From the NCBI GenBank assembly GCA_030248065.1, contig JASAMV010002598.1:1-64000 (forward strand): a DNA stretch of 64,000 nt, written 5' to 3'. Each line of letters opens with the position of its first letter. Position 1 is the first letter of the stretch. This document shows, piece by piece, positions 33,397 through 45,300 of this stretch. Below the pieces are notes generated by a model that did not search any database, had not been told where the DNA came from, and saw nothing but the letters and a program-made list of their open reading frames with translations. The stretch is from Rhynchonema sp. JSB1_4. Lineage: Eukaryota > Nematoda > Chromadorea > Monhysterida > Xyalidae. A program made the translations under genes and the position numbers.

Positions 33397-36300
33397 TTAA
33401 AAGCTCGCCAAAACATCGTCATTTGGTCGCCATAGTCCAATGGTTGTGTCGCTGAAATATATCTTACAACAATGTTATGGAGTAATGATTATTGTGTGGT
33501 AAACAAAAGAAGTTGCATATTTTGTTAAACGCACATTGAAAATGAATGAAATATATCTTATACAATTACCTCGAAGCCGTGAAGACGAGCTGCTTGTTAG
33601 ACGCCATTGCGTTGATAGCACTGCCGTGCGCCTTGATTTCGTTGACGAGTTGGCAATCCTAAAAAATAATATATTTTGGTCGTTAAACAAATTGAAACAT
33701 TCAAAAGCAATTGTAGAAATTGAATCAGGACCGAACCTGAGCCCTCCACACACGCATCACACCCTCTCGACAGCCAGTGACGAAATGCGAAGACGGACCG
33801 CCCAATTCGTTGACCTCAAGTGGACACATGCACATGATCCAGTCCCTGTGAGCTTTGTAGGTGATTCCCAGACGTGTGCACGACGATAGGTCCCACTTCA
33901 TTAGATTCTGCAAAAATAACGCGTTATTGCATACCTACTGAATTTCCTCTAATTGAAGCCCGCTCATAACAGAAGCCGAAGCCACATCACTGACCGTGTC
34001 TAACAAAATGGGAGCCCCATCCGAATAGAAGAGCCCAATATTAATTCGGTGTCCTTTTCTACAAACGCCGATATTTCATTACAATGCTCTGTTTTTAGCA
34101 GATCTATGGCTGGTATTCACAAAACAAAGTCACGCTCAACGTCAAAGTTCACCGTCAAACTCAAAATCACGTGTAACATGACGGTGAACTTTCAGGAGTT
34201 CACCGTCAAGCTCACCGTCAAGTTCACTGTTAACTTCAAAGTCAAGCTGAACGTTTCGCTCGCACTGGCACACAACTGTGTTTCACTGAAAGGCAGTGCT
34301 GTGTTTCACGGCTGTAGTGTGTTGCCAGCAGGCTTGGATTAAAAAAATTTTATTATCGAACTTTTTTCAAAAAAAACTTTTTTAAAGCTTGTTTTTTTTA
34401 AAAAACACTTTTTTTCATTCCGGACCACCAAAAAAATTGATTTTTTGAAGAATGAATGAGAACGCCAACTTTCTGTTTGCGAATTTTTTGGGATAACTTT
34501 GAAGACAGATAAAGACTTGCACCATACTCATTTTGTGTCAAAACAACAACAAATGACTAATCCACGACCACTGCATACAGGCGAGCAACGTGGAATCTGT
34601 CAATAGCTTGCGAGGCGTTCAATAACTGTACAGAATACGGTATGGGGTGTTCTACATTATATGTACATGTAACGGTTGTCGGGATGTCTGGGAACTGCAC
34701 GAATCCATCACAACGATATTTTAAACTGAAATATAAGCGCCGCAGGCGATTTCTTGCGAATCTACGAGCAATAAAACGCATGAAAACATGCCTTTTTACC
34801 TTTAAAAAGTGATAAAATAACGAAAAAGTGAAAAAATAATTAAAAAGTGGCCAATTTTTTTTTAAAAAAAATTTTGTACAAAACAATTTTTACTTTTTTT
34901 AATCCTGGTGGTTACCAGCCTGTACCGATTATAACGTTGTGAGGAGGCTAGTTTGGTTGGGCGACATTTTTTTTCATAACCATCACAAGCCTGACGTTGA
35001 ACTTGACGGTGAACTTGACGTTAAGTTTGACGGTGAACTTTGACGTTGAGCTTGACGGTGAGCTTGAGTTTGCTTTCTGAATTCCACCCTATGTTCACTT
35101 ACTGCAACTTGGGTCTGTTTCAGATCATTTATCTCTCACTAAACGCGCATTCCTACAGTGTTTTTCAAATTTTAAATGGCTTCTTACCGTGAACAGCAAG
35201 GTTATATTTTTAAAAAACGCTCATGAAAAAATAGAAACACCTTATAATAGAAGCCTCTCTCTTATAAAAAGTCCCCCTAAAATCAGAGCTGAAAAAAGCA
35301 GAATCCCGGGGCTCGTATCAGAGGAGATACGGTAGCTGATGAAAGCTGGTTTGTGCAATGCACGAAAGTTGGAAGTCTGTGGCTGCAAATGCCTCGTCAC
35401 AAATTTTCTCATGAGTTTTTGCTTATGTCCAGAGTGAGAAAACAAAGCCTGGTGCACTGTGGAACATTCACTTAAATTGAGTAGTTTACATATGCAGGCC
35501 CCGGCTTGAGCTCACTGAAATTTAATAGAAAACAAATAGGCACTTGCAGATAATATGAAGTGTCGTGAATGAGGCATTACCATTAGGAGGCTTTCCGTAA
35601 TAGACATCCAGAGATTGAACGCGTTTAGGTCCTGTGGCCTGGTTCACATTCAAACGGTTTGAACGGTGGACTCACTGCGTTTTCTTGTATCATACTGCAT
35701 AATGACTGAAGATACGACTGATCCAGCAGCTCTAATTCGGTTTCTCGTGCAAGCTTCACCGCATTTCATTGAGTCATGTGCAGTCGAGCGGCTCAATCTA
35801 TCCGTATCAGACGACTGTCCGTTTCCAGGTTTAGTGCAATGTCTGGCAGGAATTGTCTTTGATATAGTCTTTCCGTTTTATAATAGTCCAGAGGCGGTAT
35901 ATAGAAGATGTTTCAACGCCTTGAAAGCAGCAGTCATCGTCGTGGATGATAACCAACAGGTCGACAACGTGGCTCGAAACATGCGTGTGACTTGATGGCT
36001 GCTGTTGCGATGAAACATTTGCTGTATACTTTGTTTGGACCGAGAATAAAATGAAAGACTATACATTACAGCATCGGACGTGTTGCAGGTATTGTTGCCG
36101 AAGTGATGCACAGCGCACTCACCACGCTCAACATAACCTACAGCCTGATTCCGTCGAGCAACCTGACACATTTTGACACCGTGTTCGAAACGATTGATCG
36201 CGGTGACGTTGATTGCATCATGGATGGGTTCGTAGTCACACTCGACAGAACAATGAAGCAAGTTACCGCGCAACTTACTTTTGGAACTAATCTGCAGAAC

Positions 36301-39300
36301 TCACGACGAAGGTCACCATTATAAGGCCTAACCCAAGCATGAACGTGTTCAGCACAATCAAAGCAAACCATTAATTTCCACGCAGATACGACTTGACCTA
36401 CCCGGTGTTTCCGGCTCCACAGGGACTGGTGATGGCCAAACATCCAATAGGCGTGTGGAAACAGTCCGTTCGACTGTTGCAGATATTTAGCTGGCAATTA
36501 TTTGTTCTCATTGGTGAGCGCGAGAATCGTTGCTTTGGTGCGCAAGTCACGGGTAACACGAGTCATGACCAGGATTAGAACTTCAGGAATCGTCTCGGTA
36601 TTATTTATTTCACTATCACACCTGTCAAATCGTTACTGCACCAGAATGGCCATTCCGAGGGTTCCTCATAGTTTGATTATCGTTCTCGTTGGATTCACTA
36701 TGCTGTTTTTCACCAATTTATATCAAGGTAACTATACATGAACTTACCTATAACAAGCGAATAACAGATACATACACACATTGCAAACGTTTTCAGGCTT
36801 AACACTCGGTGGAGTGTTAACGGATACCGAGCTTAAGGTGGATGGCTTCACCGACTTTGTGCAACATTTGCAAGCCAAAGAATTGAAACTGATAGACATC
36901 GATCGAAGCTTTTGGTTTCCACAGCTGATACGTGAAAGCGATGAGGAACACTTTCGTCTCTTGAGAGACGCTACCAGGGAAGCTTGGACTAAACCGAGCA
37001 TTGCTAAATTTGCGAAAATTACGATCAAGCCCTCCAGAAAACGTTCGTATTTATACGTAGCTCTGCAGCAAAGCCCGATATATGACGAACATATCAATGC
37101 ATCTCACACACAACATCGCAAGTCGTTGAAAAAGTGGTCGAGCCCGGTAATTTTAGAGACGTCTGCCTTCAGGAATAATCCCATCGAATTCGAGCGGAAC
37201 GTAACAAATCTCATTCTGAAGCTGGTTAACGAACGAAAATATGCATACTATGCCTACGCAAGTATTGAGCGACTAACGGCCAATATAGAAGGTAAGTTAA
37301 AGCACTTCATTGAAAGCCACATGTAACTAATCGTCGAGAATCATGTCAGGTCATCCATCCGCGGATGGAAGTGGTTTGGTCAATAACTTTGCTTTGACGA
37401 TGCTGGGTGGAGCATTTGCTCTGCGACGGCATAAAAGGCTCTAAACTGCACCAGACGGACATAAACTACACGATTACACTCCGACGAAAGCGACCACAAC
37501 AAGATACTGTCAACATGACTTTACGTCCCTATTGGGTGGAAAATGTTGCAATGGGCTAATTGTAATTGCAGGTGGCGACGCCAAAAAGTGTGATTTGGCT
37601 TGGATTCCGAGCTACAGTTTCGGTGGCATCGGTTCATCCACGCACAATGCACTTCTCTGCCGGAAGGGCTACAAGTACATGGATGTAATCGACAGGGCGC
37701 TTAGAGCACATATGCAAATGATCAATGGTGAAAAATTACGGGATTACTGGCCTGACATGGAAAAGACGTCGAACGACTGCGCTGTGAAACTCAATCTCCA
37801 TCGTCCACACTACCTGACGCTTTGGGACACCGTTGGACCTTTTATGGTGTACATTATTTGCAGCATTATCTCTTGTCTCGTTTTGATAATTGAATGCTGT
37901 CATAAATCATACTTGTTTCAATTCCCATATTATGTAATGTAAACTTAATTGAAAACTGGTGCCAACTTGGTCATTGAGGGCTTTTTCATTTTGTTTGTTA
38001 ATTTGTTTTATGTTTTCATGCTTCAAACACCGTGCTACTATACTGACTGGACATGTGCACGATGTGTGAGTTTGTTCTGCACCAGGTCTTCATTTGTGCA
38101 GACATTATTCCAAGTACTCGGCACAGTTCTATTTCTGGCGCGAAATATTTCAATTAAGTTAACAGCCATTATGTATGAGACTATGCTTCTGTAAACATCT
38201 GATAACTCGGTTAAATTGGATTTGAGCACTGCTACACGCCAGTTGAGAAAGATGAATACCAAATGAAGTGAATACGTATCCCAACTGACATGACCGGTGT
38301 GAGCAAGTACGTTGACAGCTTGCAATAGTCTCAGTGTTATACCTACAAAATGATCGACACCAATGCTTCCGAAATTAATCGCTTCTTGCTTTCTTATTCG
38401 CCATATTTTATGCAAAAATGCGCGCTCGAGCGACGCAGCCTCTCAAAATCCGCGGACTGCCAAACACCGGGCATTGTCGCTGACGCAATGGACCAGGTGC
38501 TAAGAAAGTTGGACATTCCGTACACCCTGATTGACGCAACGACTGTGGAGAACATAACGTCAGTATTTGATGCCGTGGACCGAGGGGACGTGGATTGCAT
38601 TCTCGATGGATTCATACAGACAATTGAGCGCACCGAGCGATACGAATTGTCCTATCCAGTATTCCCTGCCAACATCGGCCTCGTCATGGCCAAGCAGCCG
38701 CCCTCCTACTGGCATCAAGTGACAAATTTTCTGTCGGTTTTCACGTGGGACGTACTGCTGATAATGAGTAGGGAACACTGCTTGAGTATCCACTTAAATG
38801 AGAACCAAGGTCAGCCAAGCCACAATTTCAGCGGTTGTTGCGTTAGTTTTCGTTGTCCTCTCGCACGTGTCGCGACGATCAAGCAATACCGGCGTTCTAT
38901 CTCACAACCTCCTCGCTGTGCTGGTTGGCTCGACAATGCTCTTTTTCACAAATCTGTACGGAGGATTGATTCTTGGCAACATGCTGACAAAAACGGAGAC
39001 ACCGATTGAAGGTTTTTGCCTGAGTAGCGGCATTTAGTTTCAGAAAATATTATCTGCACCAAATATCGCTAATGCAGGCTTTGAAGATCTCATCCACTAT
39101 TTGAACACCGACAGGCTGCATCTGATCGATGGTGATCCGAACTACATCTTTCCCAAATACATAAGGGAGAATCCGGATGAACAGTACCAACGTCTTAGAG
39201 AAGCAACCAGGTGCGGTGGATCAACTCATCGGAATTCATAAACTTTTCACGCAAAGTTCATATGCAGGTATAATCCAGTTCAGTACGAGAGAGACACTGG

Positions 39301-42300
39301 AAAGCTGATAGAAAAGGTGGTTACAGAGCGCAAATACGCATATATGGCATATTCCAGCACAAAAATGATGATATCAGAAGTGGAAGGTAGGCCAACAGAT
39401 AATTTGCAAAATCCGCGCGAGCGAATCTAGGGCTTATAGTACTGTGACCAAATCAGATCGCCGAATCTTGTCGTCAACTCTAAAGGCCACTTTATACTTT
39501 GTCTCGTTGCGATACACGCAACATTTTCTCGCGCGTTGATTGGTTCATGCGTGACAAACAGCCAATCAGCGCGTCAGAAATTGTTGCGTGTATCGCAACG
39601 GTATAAAGTGGCCTTAAGTGTTATTTCTCGCCATCACTTGGGGCTGCTTGAGTTGACGGCAAGATTTAAGGATCTGATTTGACCATAGTACTATTGGCCG
39701 AATCTACGGACTTATGTTGTTTCAGGTGGCGAACAGTACCAATGCACTCTCGCTTGGATCCCAGTGAGTGAGCTCGGAGACCTGTTGTTCAAAACGGCGT
39801 ACCACGGCATACTTTGTCGCAAAGGATACAAACATATGCCGAAAATTGATGCTGAACTAATATCGATCCAACATATCATCTACGGATCGAAATTTTCTTA
39901 CTATTGGCCGGATGCCAATCGTATGGAGGCTGAGTGTGCGCACCTACAACCGAACATGTCTCATCATCGTTTAGACGTTTCGGACACGATTGGTGTGTTT
40001 ATTGTGTTAGTGCTTGGTACAGGTGTGTGCTGTCTGTTCCTTTTGTGTGAGCGCCTTCACGCGACTGTCGTTCAACATCTCACAACGTACTTGTGACAAT
40101 CCAAATAAAACATTCAGCGCCTTAGCGTTGCAAATTGAAACCGTGATGGTTTATAGTTGCGACGAAATACAACGCATTATAGTGTGCATTAGAAGTGGAG
40201 CTTTTTCAATTAGCGAGAATTAGGAACAATTTCCCCATTACCGCACGCAATGAAAGGGCGACCAAATACGTTACACTGATGTTTAATCATTTGGAACGTG
40301 ATCGGCATCCAAGCGCAAAGAAAGTTCGCGGGCGAACCATTAAAGGACAACACAACATTCTCATCGAGATGGCTGACCGACAAAATATCCCGAAAGCAGT
40401 GAATATCTTTATGAGCTATTCACCATATTTTGTGCAAAAATGCGCCGTGGAGGGTTACAGCCTGTCGTCGACCAACGACTGCAAATTGCCAGGAATCGTC
40501 GCCGAGGCAATGGATCACGTCCTCCGCTCCCTGAACTTATCCCACACGCTCATCAGCACGCGAAATGTGTCACATTTCTCTTCGATACTCGACATCATCG
40601 ACAGAGGTGACAGCGACTGCATAATGGACGCTTTCCAGCACACGATCGAACGTGTCCAATTGTATGACCTTTCGTACCCTGTGTTGCCCGCAAATGTAGG
40701 GCTGGTGATGGCCAAACAACCTGCCGGGTACTGCAGCTACCTGACCCGGTTCCTGTCCGTTTTCACGTGGCAAGTCTTGCTTTTTATGGGTTAGTCTGTT
40801 GGAGCCACGTTTTACGAACCGCCGAGCTCAATCGGTTGATTCCCAACTTATTGCAGTAAATCATTTTGCGCTTTAATTTCACTGTTAGATTAAAATAAAC
40901 AAGAGCTTTGGTTTTAGGCTTGATAGCAGTTGCGTTCGTGTTTTTGTCGCAAATGGCAAGCCGATCGACTCTCTTCAACTTCTCTCGAAATCTGCTCATT
41001 CTGCTGATTGCATTCACAATGCTGATTTTCACAAATCTATACGGGGGCTTAATACTCGGTAGTCTGCTGACCAATGCAGCAGCTCCGATTGAAGGTAAGC
41101 GTTTGATGGGTACAATCAGACGCTGTCTTTAGCAGGCAAGAATCCCTACAGGATTCGAAGATTTGCTGAAATATCTGAGTACAAAGAAACTGAAGCTAAT
41201 CGACATTGATCCAAAGTACGTGTTTTCACAGAAGATTCGACACGATAATCACGAACAGTTTCAACGCCTGAGGAAGGCTACGAGGTATGTCTTGCATTTG
41301 CTTAGTGGATCTTATTTATTACACATCAAGACGCAATCCAAGTCGTTTTCCAGAAACAACCCAATTGAGTATGAACCAAACGCCACCAGGCTCGTCACAA
41401 CGCTGGTAACCGAAGGCAAGTATGCGTACTTGTCTTACGCAAGTATCACGATGCTGACTTCCGGTGTGGAAGGTGCGATAACTTGAGACAGACAGCTTTC
41501 AGATTGGAATGTAGCTCCGGGTACACAAGGCGAAGGCGGACAATTCTTTCAGGTGGCGACAAAGAAAATTGCAATCTGGCTTGGATTCCTATCTCCGAAC
41601 TTGGCGGTGTGATCTCAGACTCGCAGTATTTGGGCCTATTGTGTCGTAAGGGTTTCGAGCACATGTCAGCGATAAACGAGGAACTAACATCGATTCAGAG
41701 TTTCATCTATGGCTGGAAACACGCGGAGTATTGGCCGGATGAGAGAGAACTCATCTACGAATGCGCTCAACGAGACGCCAGTGCACGTACATATTCACCA
41801 ACTGACAATCCGCGACACAATCGGAATATTCGCGCTCCTGCTGGTCTGTGCCGCAATCTGCTGCGTATTTCTGGGTGGAGAATTGATATACAACATACTA
41901 GCACGCTGCTGATATCCAATTTGCGCAGAAAAACTGGAACGTTCGCCGATTGCGTGTCATTTTGGGCACAGTCAGACATCGATGATAATCATCTCAAATT
42001 TTCTCGCAACTACAACTTCTGCCAAACATTTTGTTTCGACGTTACCAATTTTCTATCCACACTTTTTCGACGGCTGTCACCACGGTTATTGTCGTAACTA
42101 CCCAATGACATGTTAGTGCATTCTCGATCTAATAACAATTAGCCTGAGCGGTCAACAATCACTCTGACCTGATCTCTGCCCGCACTGAACAGCCATTGCG
42201 AGTGTGACCCATCGGTTGCGTCCATTGCCAACAACGAAGTGACGCCGTCGTAATGTGGCGGTGTGAGCACTGCATCTGGTGCGATTGTGTACGGTGCTGT

Positions 42301-45300
42301 CAGGGCTGTAAATAGCGCGTCAGTTGATTAGTGAAGATCAAAGATTTGTGCCGTAAATTGAGCCGCCGCGCAAAGACATGCAAGCGTATCAAAGTGGACC
42401 CTACGTATCTGATTGAAATGGACCTGCGTCACCATTCAACCTATTGAACTGATTTGATTTGTCCCACAAGTGTACGATCTGTTTTAAGTCTTACCGCTGT
42501 CTACAACCACTAAATCCAATAGCTTGTCTGCCATTTCAGTAAACGTTAATCATCTTCAAAACGAATACCGGAGTTTTCCGCTTAAAGCCCCCCCCCCCGA
42601 ATAGAACCCTCGGGGGCTCTAATTGGATTTATTTTTTTTACGGACCATTGATTTTACATCGAACAGTAAACTTGCCAAAATAGTTCAAACTAGTGTAAGA
42701 ATGACCAAAATACCGCACTTTTCTGTTGTTTTACCAACGTTTTGCCATGTTTAGATGAAGATCCTCACAATCAGGTTGAAATATGGTATCAGAATGTCAA
42801 AATGCTGGCCTAAAGTGTCCCTACCGACAACGATGAAAACACCCAGTTTCCCGCTTAAAGCCCCCGAGGGCTGTAAGTGGAAACGTTTCCACTTAAAGCC
42901 CCCGGGGGCTCTAATTGGATTTTTTCTTTCTGGTCGGAGGGTCCATTTTCCAACAATTTCCGCATAGAGCCCCCGGGGCTTTAAGTGGAAAACTCCGGTA
43001 GGAAGCACTATAGTGAAGCTCCAAGGATCTGTAATGGGCCAACTGAACTACTTCAAAGCCAACACAGACCGTTGTCAATGGTGTAGCGCTTGATCGAGTG
43101 ATCCCTACTTCCCGTCAACAGCCATTGCGCCGCCTGACCTCTCACATTCACTGCGCACAGACACGTCACCTCGCTGCGACCACTGACGGTTGGATTGGAT
43201 AGACGGCCGTGGACGGCGTAATTGCCAAGTCTGGTGACAAGGTTTATTGATTTGGATGGTTGTGAATGGTCTGTTGCTATGAAGTCAGGCGCACTGATGA
43301 TGACAAAGTGCCCTGCAAGGTCCACCATCCCATCCCGTCTGCCAGTCAGAAGCATGCGTGCAGCTGACATGTACATATGTGTGACATTTGTGCAGTCAGC
43401 TTGCAGTTTCACAAACGCCGATGAGCAGGATATTCGGAAATGAGAGCACCCGCTCTGTTTGTGCAACCCTTCTTCGTCTTTGTGGTATTAGTCGACGCGT
43501 TTCTTCCTGATCTGCATCGGATACAATACACGACGCAAACGTTGTATAACTGTTGTCTTCCACGTTTTGTTTTTGGGAATTCCACAAGAAAAGCAATCAG
43601 GAAAAAGGCAACAAAACAACAAACGGCACACTAACTTTGGTCTGTGTCTCCACTGCACAACCTTGTTGCCTCCGGCAGTAGTCAGTAGACTTTCACCACT
43701 TCCCTGACCCAACAACAAGGTGTTGACGAAGTATTCTCTACTCGGAAGGGTGATCACACGATTGGCGGTTGTGGGGAAATCCGGTCCGTCCACCGTGAAG
43801 CCAGAGGAACTGAAAAAGTGAAAAGTTTGGCTTTCAGCTTAGCTTGAGAAGAACATAACTCTGTTCAACACCACCTGAAATAGGGTGTTCAATATCGCGT
43901 TCGTAAATGGGAACATCCATGCTACGAGTACCCACTATTGGAATACTCTAATGACAAGTCACCAATGATTATCATACCAACAGTTTGAAAGTTGTGCTGT
44001 ATTAACCAGGCCACTCACAAGTCAAGCGAATTGTGTCACTGGACAAGTTTATAAATCAATATTTTATGTGGATGTGGCGCTGTGTTCAAACTCGTCAGCA
44101 AAAAAAACAGCAATCCATACATAAGAGACAACATGCGAAGTGAAAAACCAAATTAAGCAATTTGTCCAAAAAGCACAAAGCATCACAAGTGCTCACTTCA
44201 AGGTCGACACGCATTTCATGTCCCTGCTGTCCCACAATCGCACTTGCGAGTTGCACAGCGTGTAGAACAGAGATGGTGAGTCAGGTACGAACTGGACTCC
44301 ATGCACGTTGTTGGGATGCGGACCGAAACTGTGCAGCTCGACACCTGCTGCCAGGTCCCACAGACGACAGGTACGATCTGGGTGGAAAAGTGATGGATTA
44401 TTCGTGATTTGGGCAGCATAGCAATCTATTGTATTCTTCCCCATATGCGAGTGTGATGAGCAGGTGCACCCATTGGGTGTGAAAAACTTGCGACCACATA
44501 CTATAGTAGTGGTTAACACAAAAAAAATTAATGAAACCCCCATTTAAAAAAACTGCCGCTGAACTGATGTATTCCACAGACAAAGTTGACATTCGCAGCG
44601 ATGTTTGTGCTACCAGACTACTATCTGTCCCAATGGGGTTGCTAACTTGCTAGCTTGGCATTGCATAGTGAAACCACACAGTAAACTAAGAGAGCATCGT
44701 GGACCAGGTGCTTGAAAAGTTCCTCCACTTGACCAAGATTTACAATAAAAATATAACATTCACCAAAAAATGAAGGACAATACCTTTGCTGCCTGACAGC
44801 ATTTTATCTGGTGACGCATCCACAGCCAGTACTGCCTGTGTGTGACCATCAGCAATGTGCACCACTTTCAGGGCCCAATCATTTGGCAGCGGTTCCGTGT
44901 ACGGACGGAAGGAACCAATCGAACTGAAACTTTTAAAAGAATACGTTGAATGGCAAAAATTTGAGGCTTTCATTCATCTGAGGCGGCCTAGTTCAGAAAT
45001 CTCTAAGGAGCACCAGGTATCATCGTCGGTTTGAACGTGAACTGTTCATGATAATAACGCGAAAAATAATAAAAATAAAACGCGACAAAAAAGCAAACAA
45101 AGGCAAACGAAGAAATAATAAACGAACGTCGGCGCTGTTTCAGTTGGTATCGAGTCGGTCAATCGCGCAAACACCGATCGATTATCAGCTGCACGATTTG
45201 CGTCGTCGGCCAATGTTGTCAGCTCGGTGTGGTGACTAAAGGCATCAATCTTTTTCATATATTCTTTTCACAAACAAAATATCATAGTCAGTTAGTCTCT

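Larger units (their letters stand above)
33908..42168 (-). other. KIF21 intron 35 (8.26 kb) hosting three antisense genes
   Basis: The donor follows FSAGRDQ (42169) and the acceptor precedes NLMKWDLSS (33907). Joining them restores a WD40 blade matching KIF21 proteins, where GSRDNGIKKWDL is typical. Within lie three plus-strand receptor-like genes (35702-41912), two MITEs and a repeat-ended element. The next largest introns of this gene are under 2 kb. Confidence 0.9.

Noticed and set aside
40195..40368. Longer N-terminus for GluR-like 3
   Set aside because: The extension is basic, has no signal peptide and no counterpart in the other two copies.
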